In this document: piece after piece, positions 37,184 to 50,900 of the stretch | How positions within the stretch are numbered: position 1 is the stretch's first letter | How the letters are laid out: each line of letters begins with the position of its first letter | Source of the DNA: Chrysomallon squamiferum | Taxonomy: Eukaryota; Mollusca; Gastropoda; Neomphalida; Peltospiridae | NCBI GenBank assembly: GCA_012295275.1 | Contig: CM022671.1 | Coordinates: 883,501 to 947,500, forward strand | Direction of reading: 5' to 3' | DNA length: 64,000 nt | Position numbers and translations under genes: made by a program | The notes under the pieces: generated by a model | Database searches by the model: none | What the model saw: only the letters and a program-made list of their open reading frames with translations | Told to the model about the DNA's origin: nothing

Positions 37184-39631
37184 CTGCCATGCATAATTTT
37201 TTATTATTATTATTCCATAACAAATTCTCAATCTAATCAAGCCATTTTGAAAAGGACACATTTGTTAAATATTTTATGTAGTTTTAACGTCTGTTTTGTT
37301 TCTATTATTTAATTAAAAATTTATTTGCTTTATTCTTGTTTAGCTTTTTGAATCTTTATATATATTTTCCTTAATTTTTTATTTTTTCACATACATATTT
37401 TTATCATTATAATAATAATGTATATATTGCTGTAAATTAAAGATATTATGACTATTATTATTATACTGGTCTTGAATATGATATTTTTTATCTTTAAGAA
37501 ACATTTATCATTTTGTCTCACCATTAAACAAATTACACACAGACTGAGTCACATGTTTGTCAACATAAATACATTGGTTGACTCACTGACCTGTGTTAAA
37601 ATGACCTGCTGGATTGTACATTTTAGCCAGAATATTCCAGTTACACAACTAGAGTATGTTTACAAGCTGCTAACTCTGCCTTGTTACTTAATATAAACAG
37701 CACAATTTGTTTTCTTCAAATATTTGAAGAAAAACATAATTTTATAATAAAACTATATTACTATTAATATTTGAAACAAAACATAATTTTTATAATAAAA
37801 CAGTATTACTATTAATATTTGAAACAAAACATTTTTTTTTTAAAATAAAACAGTATTACTATTAATATTTGAAACAAAACATTTTTTTTATAATAAAACA
37901 GTATTACTATTATTGTTGTATTTTGTTGTTTTTTGTTGATAACTGTAATTTTTTAGAGTTTCCTATTTCTTAGTGACGTCAAATGCTGAAAATCTAGATT
38001 CTGAGAAATAACTAGAACACATTATAAACCAAAAAAAAAGTAATACGTTTATTTTTATTATATTAAGGAACAGAAAGGTTTTTTTCAACAACTGCATACA
38101 TTTTGTAGAAAAGAAGAAGGAAAAACTATTTTATCAACATTATATTTATATTTTATATCCAAAACAACAATACTGATGTTATATTTCTAAACAAATAGTA
38201 TCATTACTAATTAGAAATGATATTTACAAAATAAAATATTAAACCAATGTAATGGAACAGTAACAATTATGTAGATAAAATTACTATTGGTCTTTGTTTG
38301 GGGTTTTTCATTGATGATTTTACTGATGTTAAGAGTTCATGTTAGTGTTTTCCCACATAAAATAAATGTATCTACACATCAGACATTTTGCAAAATAGAC
38401 TTAATCTGATAATTAGTAGCTTCTGATATGATTACAAAGACAAGTACAGGACAAATATAAAAACTCAAATTAATGACACTATTTGGTGAATTGAACTCTG
38501 CTCTGTGGTCCAAAGACGCCAGGATGTTATCATTAGTTAATTACAGAAGGCTCTACATCCCATACAGCCACCCAGCCTTTGTATTTTATTCATAAAGTTA
38601 GCTTAAACACATGCTGTAATTAAGCGACTATTTTTTCTGTATTAGATATAATTACATAAATTTTTTATAAAAATTTTCTAAAGTCCACACAGCCAAGAAA
38701 ATTAAATCAAACAACCAATAATCTAAAATGTAAAACACAACAACAAGAACAAAATCAAAACAAAATAGAGCATAAATTAAAACAAATAGCTCACAAGATG
38801 TAAAATTTTTTGTAAAAACATCCATGTCTGGCAAGACCTTGTTTACTGTAAATTTCCTGTCAAAGTTATTCAAAGTTATATATAATTACTATTTAGAATT
38901 AAGCTATGCAAAACATAAAATGTATTTTTATTATTATTATTTTTTTTAAACTTTATGTCCAGGGAGGCTTCCACTACTGTGTAGGACTATTCCATTATTC
39001 TGTATAAATATGCATGTATACACATATACACTAAGTAAAATGGGATGGGACTATAGAGAGGCACATAGCCAACCTGTGTTGCTGAGTAGGGTTTGCACGT
39101 ACTGACAGTGTGAAGTATTTATTATGCAGTTGTGAGAAATGGGGTAATATATAAATTATTTTAGCATTAATTGAGATGCCAAAATTTAATTAAAAAAAAA
39201 ATTTGATTCACTTATTCCATTTCTTCCAAATGACAGTCAAGTCCATGCTTTATTAACAGAAAGTAATTAATTTCAGGGTCATTAATTTAAATTATGTATT
39301 ATAGTGTAAATTTGTGTTATGTTTTTGTTTCTATGATAAATTAAGCTTATACATTTTTCACCTAAAATTAAACATTTATTTGCTATTGATTTTAATGGTA
39401 TTTGGATATAACCCTCATCAAAGATATTAAAAGTTCCATGCATTAAATGGTGACATCTTTCAGTTCCATGGAGTTCTAGATCCTGTTTTCAAAGTTTACT
39501 TGGGATTTGTTGTCTGTGTGTGGGTTGTTGTTGTTTGTTTCAAGGTTGGATGTGTAAAGCTGTATATTTAATTTAAGAAAACTAACTAGTAAAATGTAAT
39601 AATAATAATAATATAATAATCAATAATGAAT
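37184..39631. other. Probable first intron or 5' region of the FABP gene
   Basis: AT-rich sequence without a supported exon. It contains the tandem repeat at 37722-37912. If FABP exon 1 lies in the gap or beyond, this whole stretch is intron 1. Confidence 0.45.
37722..37912. repeat. About 50-bp tandem repeat, nearly four units
   Basis: Units share the order tttgaaacaaaacat, a variable T/A run, ataaaacagtattactatta and then the next unit. Unit length varies from about 45 to 53 bases because of the homopolymer run. It lies in the probable FABP intron 1. Confidence 0.85.
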
Positions 39632-39831
39632 NNNNNNNNNNNNNNNNNNNNNNNNNNNNNNNNNNNNNNNNNNNNNNNNNNNNNNNNNNNNNNNNNNNNN
39701 NNNNNNNNNNNNNNNNNNNNNNNNNNNNNNNNNNNNNNNNNNNNNNNNNNNNNNNNNNNNNNNNNNNNNNNNNNNNNNNNNNNNNNNNNNNNNNNNNNNN
39801 NNNNNNNNNNNNNNNNNNNNNNNNNNNNNNN
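39632..39831. other. Assembly gap (200 N)
   Basis: Exactly 200 N between an AAT-type simple repeat and an A-rich run. A round 200 suggests a placeholder of unknown true size. Scaffold joining here means order and orientation of the left part (A, B, CDIPT-like, ALG2, FABP) relative to the right part (C) depend on linking evidence. Confidence 0.98.
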
Positions 39832-40344
39832 AAGAAAAAAAAAAAGAAAAAAAAAAGTGAAAGAAGTAAACAAATCAACAACAAAAAACCCATCCATGAA
39901 TCCAAAAGTTACAAACTATATCACATGGACATAAGCGTTTAGATTCACATAATACATACACATGCACAAACACACACTTGTACAAATGTATGTATAACAA
40001 TTTTAATTGACTAAATTCTTTTTCTGTTTAAATTATATACATGAATATGTAACTGAAGTTTACTCACAGAATTATTCAGTAGAGTACAGCAATAACATAT
40101 TTTAAAACATTACATATTTCCCCCAGCTTATGACTGGCTAACATTCTGATCAAACCTATGCAACTCTGAATAGACGTTACCAGAAATATTCTTACATTTG
40201 TTTGTTTATTTATGAAATATTACTCAGTGTTTTCTGTTTTACTTATGCTACTGTACAGACAGCATAAACAGTGAAAGTAGCATCTCACTGGGCTCCAAAA
40301 TGTCTTGAAATGTACCCTCCGGTTCTGTTTCCTCGCTTTATTTT
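39832..40344. other. AT-rich stretch after the gap, no gene seen
   Basis: About 500 bases with an A/G-rich start and short CA runs. No exon was recognised on either strand. Confidence 0.55.
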
Positions 40345-41045
40345 AGCCTTTGCTAGCTTTAGACCTCACAACTTACAATAAAAAAAAAAAAAAATCGTAT
40401 TTATTTAAAGTTTAAATATAGTAAAATTTGTATCAATTCATTGACTGACTGGTTTATTTATTTATTTTTAATTTATTTTTTATCTCATAGTATATAGCTT
40501 TCACATTTTGTTTACTTTTTAACCAAGTCATTCTTTTTTCTTTGTTTCATTCTTTTCAGACTTCTGGTCTAATCATTTTATTTTCTACATCACCACTTTA
40601 AAATGTTTATCTATTTACATTCATAAAACTTCTATATAATTTCTCTATTTATTTATTCATTAATTAACAAATGTCATTTAATAATTTTTCTCCATATATT
40701 GTGTTTTATTATTAGAAAAAATATATAATTTTGGTTAAATAAATAAACATTTAAATTAAAACAATTCAAAATACACTGGAATCTCAGGTTATGAAAATAA
40801 TACGTTCCAGAACCCAGTTCATAAACCGAAGTGATGTCAGACACACGAACGCCACTCTCATGTTTTGCAATTATTTCTTTCTTAACCTCTACTGTGATAC
40901 GTTTATACTTTCCACCAGCATTATCACTTTCATTTTAATTTTTTCTGGGCGCCATATTGGATAGAGTATAATAAGAAATGTGCACATAAAAGCAGCAGCA
41001 ACACTTTAAAACATGGAAACACACAATCTCAATGCCAAAGCTTTT
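40345..41045. repeat. Dispersed repeat R3 with 5' fragment of the MITE
   Basis: It matches R1 from about 6459 in the same orientation, beginning around cctttgctagctttagacct. The MITE start is present at 40774 after TA (40772-40773), with several C-to-T type changes, and follows R1 to about 41045. There the similarity ends, so the right half and right terminus are missing. It is therefore an older or decayed copy. Confidence 0.75.
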
Positions 41046-41984
41046 GCACACCCGACTTTGAATGGCTTTATTACAAATCACATCATCTCAAGCACTACTG
41101 TGCACAAACCATTCCAGATAATAAAATTTGTTTCATGTTTCATTTTGTTGTTGTTAACTTTGCTGTGGCAATTATTTTTGTTTATTGTTGTACAATTATT
41201 ATTATTTTTAATTATTATTATTATTATTATTATTTTTAATTATTATTATTATTATTATTATTTTTTTTTTTTGTTGAGGGGTAACGTTTATGTTATTGTA
41301 AATTTATTTTCTTATTTATTTGCTATTTTCTTCTTTGTTTTTTTATTTATTATTTTTTGTTATTGTTATTATTATTATTATTTACAAAAAACAAAATTTG
41401 AAAAGAAATGAACAAAATAAGAACAAATAATAATAATATAATAATAACATTAGTAGAAGTAATAATAAATAGGTAAATAATAATTAGTAAATATATAAAA
41501 ATGCCAATAGAGGTATTTATTCCAAATTATTACTTTTGTAAAACAAAAAAATATAGAAAAATAATGATATTGTATTTTCTGGCAGGTGAAAAAATACGAT
41601 GCCATACAGTTTCAAAACACAAATTTTTAAAAACATATTTATTATTAAATAATAAAATATGAAAAACTACAAGTTAACAAATAAATAGGGTATGCTGTAT
41701 ACAAAGCTTGTAATTAGCAATTTGGTAATTATATGTAACACTAAATATATCCTTCACCAAAACATTATCAATCACAATATTTTCATAACAAATGAGGTAA
41801 TTAACAGATACAAATAATTTACATAATAATCAATATTATTCCGTGCACCAAAATTTATAAACTTACGAAAATTTTATGTTTCTATGATGTCACTCAAATA
41901 CTACAAAAAGCACTATGCAAACAAAATCTGGAATAAATATGTTTTAACATTTAGTTTTTTCAGTGCAGTTAAAAAAATTTTTTC
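41046..41984. other. 3' flank of copy C with TTA-rich simple sequence
   Basis: Long runs of TTA/ATT at about 41190-41270 and 41355-41385, then AT-rich sequence up to the stop codon of C. No additional membrane-helix or tail exon for C was recognised here, but short exons could be missed. Confidence 0.5.
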
Positions 41985-44900
41985 CTATTGTCTTCGACTG
42001 AATCCACTGTAAATTACACGCTGTCCATTGTCTGCTGTTGCCTTGATGACAACATTTAATGATGTCAGAGATTTGGAGACTTCAACTACAGCTGTCAGTT
42101 TGCTGGTCTCGGTAGGATGAAGCAGGTCAGTGTATCCATCTCTAGAACCTACAGCAATGTTGTACTGTAAAGCAGATCTTGGATGAGAGAAGACTTTTTC
42201 CCAGCTGAGAAAAACTCTATTTTCCTGCCATTGAGCAACAACCTGGGCACCTAAAACAACAACACAAATTACAAAAAATAAAATTAATATATATAGATAT
42301 ATATACCAAGAATGACATTAGTAAGTTCTTACAAAATTAAATTTAAATGACATAACTTTGTGCATACTTAAGGCACTGTCCAATTATAATTTTTCAATCT
42401 AAATATATTATGTCAAATGTTAGACTGTGTACGACAAGAAATCTGGTAACACTAAATTTACCTGTTAGTTGTGGAGGTCGACTGTCAACGACAACGGAAC
42501 CAAAGATGGGATCACTTCTCTTCTCTCTAGCATCCACTGCGATCACCTCTGCTGTGTAGGTCACTCCATCATGAAGGTCAAGATCCACATCAGCGTAATT
42601 ACAAGATGTATTCATCCACTGTGTGACTGGTTCTTCTCCTGCTTTGATGTGATACTGAAATGTTTTTATATGACTCCAGTCACCAAACCAGGCTACACGT
42701 AACTTTTTGTTGTCAAACTGCACGGGAGGATGACCTGAAGAAACTTGATTTTGTCCTGAGACAGGGAACATGATTCTTCCATTTTGTGTCTTTGGAGACT
42801 GTAACAGTACTGTTTGAGGACCCACTGTCACAGATGTATGAAGTTCAAGTTTATTGAAACATTCAACACTGGCATAAACATCTTCATGATGGTAAGCATT
42901 CGTGATTTCTAGAATGCAGTGAGTAATATCAGTGGCCAAATTCCAGGACTGAATGTCTTGAGACATTGTATTATGTCCTACAGAAAAAAAAATAAAGTAA
43001 AATAACAATTGTTTTAATAGTTATTACCTTAAAAGTAATGATGATAAAAAAGAAGAAAGGAATCTTTTAAATCCTTGAGAGAAAACAACATCAAAGCCTT
43101 TAATGGTAAATAAACAGGTTGTGAAGTTTTGTAATTACATAAATTATAAATTTACTGTATATACCAAATTCTGGATTGCTTTATGTTAGTAACGTCTAAA
43201 ATCTTACCATGAGTATCATTATTACGAGTTTAAAAATGATAAACCTGTTTATATAACTTACCCAAAGCACACCAGCAGGATGTCACTGCAGTCTCCTTGT
43301 CCTGTACGTTCCATGTTACATTGGCCATGACAGACACATTGTTGTCATCTTCAGAATAGTAAACCAGAGTTATGTCTGCACCATTAATTACTGGTGGAGT
43401 GTGATCAACAGTTAAAGAGTTTGACTGGAACACAGAAACTAATCCTGCAGCATTTTCAGCTGTCACTGTAACAAAGACTGGCATGCCGTGAGGAACATCA
43501 GTTTCCACAAACTCGTGGAGATGAAGCAATGTTGGTTTAAGAGGTTGTATTTGAAATCCTCCTTTGGTTGTTCCAGCACCTATTTTAACTCGAATCAGGT
43601 CAGATTCTGGATCATATACTCTAGCAGAGACTGACAGAAGAGATGGTGTTATCTGTTCAACCGTCAAAGCTTTAGAGCCACCAGTTTGTTTTATTTCTTC
43701 ACACAGAAACACAGACACATCTTCTTGTAATATGAAGCCAGTAATTTCTGGCTGAATCTCAATATCATGGCTTCCAGATTTTGGTAAAAGAAAGGTGTTA
43801 TGGGCTTTGATTTTTGTTGAATTTTCAATAAGCACAAAAGATTTCGGAACTACTTCATCGTCAACTGAAAACAAAATCTGCATTTCAGGAAAGATTTGTT
43901 CATTCTGAAGTGGTTTGATGACACTTATTTTCAAATAGGCATTTTCTTCTACATCAACAGTTGCTTTCAGGCTCTTTGTTTTATTTGTTTGGTTGGATGT
44001 CAGGTCGGCATTCCAGGTAACATTCAAGCTTATGTCTGAAAAATTAGAACATACAAATCCAACAGGTGCTGTAGAATCAACTAAAATGGGAGAGGTTTTC
44101 ACCGTTGTACTGCGATGTCCAGCAGAATCAACTGCTGTCACTGATGCTTCATAACGTTCACCTTGAACTAGAGAGAGATTGTGGAGAACTATTCTGTTTT
44201 TAAATCCTGCATTCACTTTGACAAGCTCTGAATGTCTGTCTGTTGTTTTATAAACTGTTACTTGATAGTTAACAACAGCTGAATGAAGATCCTGAAAACC
44301 ATGCCATGAAACTCCAAGTGATGTCAGAGATGACTGTACAACGTGGTTGACGTGTTCTGCTGTATTGAAGACTACACCAGCAAGAGGAGCTTCATCATCT
44401 ACGACAAAACCATCGGAAAATGTCACAGTAGACAGACCTGCTTTATTTGTGGCTTTTATTGTTGTATAATATTTGGTTCCTGCTTTAAGAAGGTTTTGAG
44501 AAACTGAATAATTTGTAGCCTTTCCAACATCTAATGGTTTTAAAATGTCAGATCCTGCAAAAAGGAAAAGCAGAAATAAAACATTTGTAGCACTGAAAAT
44601 TCTTATATAATTAGTTTTGCACTACAAAAACAGCAACATTAACATAATCTGAAAACTAAAATTTATAATTGTGGTTACTGGATTTCTTTTTAACCTGGTT
44701 TCAAGTATGTTTCATATAACAATATGTTTGTTATATCAATAGGTGGCAACTCCATAAAGATTGCTACTTATTTAACAACAGGTTCAAGATATTTTAAAAT
44801 AATCATACCATACGGACAAGTGCCAATCTGAATGATGTAAGATACAATTCCACTTTGAGGATCACTGAACACACCAGCCCAGCATGACATCAGACTGCTG

Positions 44901-47900
44901 CTCCTGGTTATGAAATCAAAGTCTGTTTCACATTTGTCAGCAGAATCTTTCACAATTTTACCTCGTCTTATTCGTGGTGGTGTTGAGTCAACTAAAACAG
45001 GGGGAGACTGAAACTGTTTGAATTGTGTAAAATAATACCAGACTCTGACATACACAACATATTCCTGTCCATTCAGCAGTGATGTATTTGATGGCAAACA
45101 GTAGGTGACATTCTGCTGCAGTCCTGTGCTGTGCCAAACTGGATCTGATTTCAAATTGAATACGGGATAACCCACTTTCTGTCCTCTCAGTCCAATACTC
45201 CACTGAAATCTTCTGATGTTGTGAAGAGAATTTGCTTGAACAAGATCCCAGTTAGCTGTCAAACAAGATGTGGATGAAGAATAATATCTATTCTCATCTG
45301 AATTCAAATCACAGCTGATTCTTATTTCTGGAAATTTTGTAATGTTTGTTACATTTGTTACATTGATGCAGGATGTAGTTACCTTTGATGAGTCACATGC
45401 TCTACCCACAATGCCACAGGTGCAGTCTCTTGTACAGTAATGGATATCACAGGAATGTCGCTGGACTTGCAAAAAACCTTTGTGTGCTGTTTTATCTGAT
45501 TCAGTAACTGTGACAGTCAACTTACTAAATTCTGTTATTAAACCAACTCTGTTTTCTGCTCGGATAGACAAAATGATATTTTCACCATTGTGCAGCTGGT
45601 CAGAAAGCAGAACAGTTTCTGACTGTTCATCAGAATTATTGGATGGAAGAAAATATTTGATTCCTTCTGAAAGTTCAAACCCATCATAAAACCTGCTGAT
45701 CATGAGATGATATCCAACAAGTTGTGATTCTGCATCTGAGAAACCGTACCATGTTAAGTTGACAATGGCCAGTGTCTTGTTCCCATGTTGTGCTGTTTCC
45801 CATGTCATTGGAATCTTGAATCCACCAAGTTGTGGTGGTGTGGAGTCTATTAACAAATCTTTGCTGTGAGCTGAGGCACACAAACCAGCTTGGTTGCAAG
45901 CAGTCACTGACAAATAATACACATCTCCATTTCTCAATCTGTTGTCTTTGCTGAATGTTAGTATCTGTGATGTCTCTGCACCTATTTCTTTTCTCTCTAA
46001 TGAAACATTGCCCTCGTGGTGTGTCTTTAATGTAAGAATGTGTTTAACAATTGGACTTTCATGATCCTCAAATTTCCAGGCAATGTGCAACAATGAGATG
46101 TCTGTTTGCATTGATATTTGTTCTTTCTTGTATGAATTTGGATCTAAGAAATGAGGTTGTTCCAGAACTCGAGGTATGGTGTCATCTACAGTAAAGGCAT
46201 CAGATGTTGATACTGAATGTAATCCAACATTATTTGTGGTTCGTATAGTGATGTACATTGGAACAGAAACGGGTAAATGAAGATCAGATTTTAAAAAGGA
46301 ATCTGTCAGTTGCACATCTTCATATGATGTTACATTACACTGATATGGTTGATAGCCAAGACACCATTCAAACTTTTTAATGTCAGATTCTGGATCTTCA
46401 AATCCAAGCCAATGTCCAGATAGTGAAGTCCTGAAAGAAAAAATGACACTGTAATAATACAGAGAATCTAGAAACATTGATATGTACTTGTGTTATTCAT
46501 ATTATTTAACTGATAGTAACAAAACTTAAAACCTTAAAAAGAAGTGTCAAATTATAAAAATTATATTTTTGAAATATAAACAAAAGTTTCTAAAAATTAT
46601 CTTACACATGGCCAATGTATTTTTCATGATGTGCTTTGTTTCCTGCATAAACGTGTCCAACCAACGGTGGACTGTTATCTATGATCAGCCCATCAGAAGA
46701 TCTGATGGTACAAAGTCCACCTTTGTTACACGCTTCCACTACTGCAAAATACTTCCTTCCTGGGATCAATGGCCTGATCCATGTGAAATCTGGATGTGTA
46801 AAATACATACACTGTTATTGCCATTACTACAACCACTACAACAACAACAACTGCTACAATTACTACTACTGCTTCTAGTTATAGTATTAGTATTGCTGAT
46901 GAAGTTGCTATTTTTATAATTCTATGTACACTATTATTGTTATGTTTGTTGTCTATTTTAATTAGTGTATCATAATTACTCTGAACTAAAAATCATAAAT
47001 TTAAATTAAATTGTAATGACAGGAACACATACTTCTGCGCAGACCAACAGAAACCAGAGCTTCAACATTGGCATCTTGTTTCTGAAAGCCAAGTCCTACT
47101 TTGTAGTTGATAACACCTGAATGAATGTCCTTGAACCCTGACCAGCTACAGTGATAGGTTGTTGTATTCACCTGATAGTCAACATCCTGAAACGAAACAA
47201 TATTTTCTTTTTTCTTTTATCTTGAATATTATGCTTGTGTTTAACTCAATAATTAAAAAATATATATAGTTACTAGAAATAATGAATGATAAACATAAAA
47301 CAATTGTAATCTGATCTATTTATAATGCCTACTGTAACATATTTTAACATTTTAATGCATTGTTGCAAATAAAAAAATAATTATATTTCAGTTGAAATAA
47401 AAATTTGGTGATATCAGAAACACACTGTAAATATTTTGCACCTTTCCGTCTTCTTGGCCATCTCTAACAACTCCAGGATCAGGTGGAGATGTATCAAAAA
47501 GAAATGGTGCTGTATGCTGTATTGTTGATAATCCTGCTTTGTTGGTCACCTGAAAATAATAATTAAAAAACAAAGAAATCAAATAGATCGGTCTTGAATT
47601 CACTTGTCCATCCTGAATAAAGTGAAATGACTGGGTTTATATTTCATCTAGTTATAGCTGATCTCTAAACCGAGTCAAAGAAAAAAGAAACAATTATTCT
47701 CGTGACATGTAGTGATATAAAATAAATTATTAAAAATGATAAATTGTACATTGTGTACTGAAAATCTGAAATAATTAAAGCTCATTCTGACAAACAGATC
47801 CTTGCATGAACATAATTAGTAAATTACTTCATAGCCAACCTCAAACCTAACTCTGTACCACTGTCCATCCACCAATCCTTCTGCCTTGAATTCAGCAAAA

Positions 47901-50900
47901 TTATCTGTGTATTTTTTCACCATGACGAAACTGAATTTATGATTAAGTGACTCAACAGCCAGCCTGACTGCAGATAAGCCACTCTGAGAATCTTCAAAAC
48001 CATGCCAGTGTATTTTAAGTTTCCGGTTTGTAAGAGCATGTTGACCGATTCGAAGACCTTCTATTGTGAGATCTCCACGTTTGGGTGGTGTTGTATCTAG
48101 CACTGTTCCCTTGGAAACAGCTGTAGTCACATGTCCCAGATAATCATAAGCTGTCCAACCAAAATACAATTTAGTTAAAGAATTTAATATTTGTGTAATA
48201 AATTAAAACAAAATGTTTACAAAATTGCAATGACATGATTATTTTACTTTTACATATTATTTTTATATATTTAAATTTAAATTAAGAATAAATATATATA
48301 AAATAATGTTTGTCATATATTTTAACTGGATTTTACATTTTTCTAATTAAAAAATGGTAAAGTGATATGATTTTAATTAATATAATTCTTCTTAACATTT
48401 TTTCATTTATTTTTTATTATTATTATTTTCTCAAAGAAACATGGTTATATTTCACTTGTGATTATTTTAAGTAACCAACCTTTAACAGTGGCATAATAGG
48501 TTTGTCCATTATTAAGTGTAAGATTCGACATGTATCCAGTAGTTGCCATGCCAACACTATGGAAAGGAATGACATCTCCAGAGTTTGGGACACTTCCTGT
48601 GGATGTGAGATTTTAAATATGACAAAAAATAATTTCTTTTTTAAAACAAAACCTCAAGCACCATTGATTAGAGATATTCAGACATGTTACAATTCTTACA
48701 AACGTGTGAACAAAAAATAATAAATACCACAAATTGCAAATGAGATAAAACTTGTAAACAAAACACAATAAAATACATTACAGAAATTCCTCCACCACAT
48801 ATTAACTTTTAATTAGAAATTAATTAGAAATATGCTTAAAATGAAAAATAAATATGTCTTACCAAGACCTAAAGCATAACCTGCAATACCAGATTCTGAT
48901 GGTATTTTGACATATTTCTCAATATCAGAGAAACCATTCCATGCAACAGTCAGTGTAGTTTTATCAGTTATAAAACCATTGCTTTGTCCAGCAACAACAA
49001 CATGTCCTGGTTCTGGTGGATCATCGTCTACAACAAAACCATTGCTGCATCCAGAAAATGATTCCAGGTTTTCTGTGGAAAATTCTCTGTTGACCACTGA
49101 TGATTTGACTTGACCACAAATAAAATAAGTTTACGATTTTGTAAATAGACTTTTCTGAAGCTGACCACACCACCAACAGTTTGAATAGTAGAGATGCATC
49201 TACTGTCAGCAGAGCAGTCATCAGGAATTGTTTTATTTGTCATCAAGTACCAAGTCACATTTCTGTTGGCAGTATTTGTGAGAACTCCTCCAATCAGAGT
49301 GTCTGTAGTTACAAAATTGACTTCCTTTGTATGTAAAAATTCCAGACTTGCTGTATCAAGATGTTGACTTTTAATCAGATTTGAAGCTTTTTCAATATTA
49401 ACATCATTTGTATTAATATCATATAGGACGTGACTGTCATAGTCATGAATGTTTTGGGCTAAAGTAACTGACTGACAAACTGTATCAGAAAAGGAAGATG
49501 AACAGAAAACGTTTGCACACAAGAACATTTGTTGGTAACCATGGACAAACATAGGAATGCAAGTTTTGTGCTGAAAATAGAAGTCATGATAAAAAAATTA
49601 TTAAACATTTCACAATATGAATGTTTTACACATTAAATGTTAAAAACAAATCTTTAATCAGTATAACATTATAGACAGAAATATGAAACTAATGCTATGT
49701 TATTACAATAACTTACAGTAAATGAAATATAAACACTAAAATATTTCCATTTAAAAAATCTGGTGATGATAAAAATTTAAAATACTATGAATACAAAATC
49801 ATTAAGATGAACATGCATATGGAACAAAACACTTGTTCTAAAAATTTGCCAACAATCTCACCATCACTGCAGTTTGTAGAAACCCTTGTTCTGTGTTAAC
49901 TGGTGTTACTGGATTCTGTCCACTTTGCTGTTTGGCAATGTACCACTGTAATATTCCCAAAGTATCATTAGTTTGACATACAGCATCCACCTTTACAGAC
50001 ACTTGTGTACAGCTTGCAGTCTCAGCCAGTATTGATGCATCAACATCAACAATCCTTGGTTTCTTCACAACAAAAACTCCATTTGATGATTTTCTGTTAA
50101 GACAGGTTTTTTCAAAACAAGGTTGAACGTTGGCCTTTATCAAAGTGTTTTGAGGGTAAAGAGAGTGTGTTCCACATGTAATTTCTTCTTGTAGCATGGA
50201 CTACTGTACTGACTATTTCACTAGTACAGTTATCCGAGGTATTTCTGCATGCATTTTCATCAAGAGATATTACAAAATGAGTTATATATGGTTCCACTAA
50301 ACCTTTTACATCCCAGTGCATTGAATACTGAAAATCAGAAGCCTGAAAGTCAAGGTCATTTACACACTGCTTCAGAAAGCCTTCAATGGAAACGGTATTA
50401 GAGACTGGAGGTTGTAACAAGAATTCTGCATCTGATTCAGTTGGTAGAAATGATAACGAGTGACTGTTGGTGACATCATTTCTTAAAATGACTGCACTGT
50501 GTGATGAAACTGTGGATTTAACAAGATGAGGCCAGCCTTTGTTTAGAAACAATGTGTGTTCCATTCCAACAACAAGCTGAGTCAGTTTAAAACCATACAG
50601 TTTGTTGTATTTTATTAGAGGAAAGAGTTGTTCATTTGCTTTGGTTTCATTGTTACATCCTTGTCCATCATATACATCAATAAGATAATCTTCATCTTTG
50701 TCAGCTATGATCATAAAACCATCAGATGAAGACACTGTTGTTCCTCCAGAACTTTGAGCTTTGATGGAAGCATAATATTTCTTGTTTGTTTTCAGTCCAG
50801 TGGAATTTACACAAACAGGATTTTGATTTGTCTTGATGAAATGAAAGACATCATCTTGGTACGGCTGTTTTCCTATTCCAACATAAAAAGTAACATTCTG

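Noticed and set aside
39582-39934. Open frames running across the N gap on both strands
   Set aside because: They consist of N-derived unknown residues with short flanks and have no coding meaning.
41013-41411. Plus-strand 132-codon open frame
   Set aside because: The first part is the MITE fragment and the rest is poly(TTA) sequence translating to Ile/Tyr/Phe runs.
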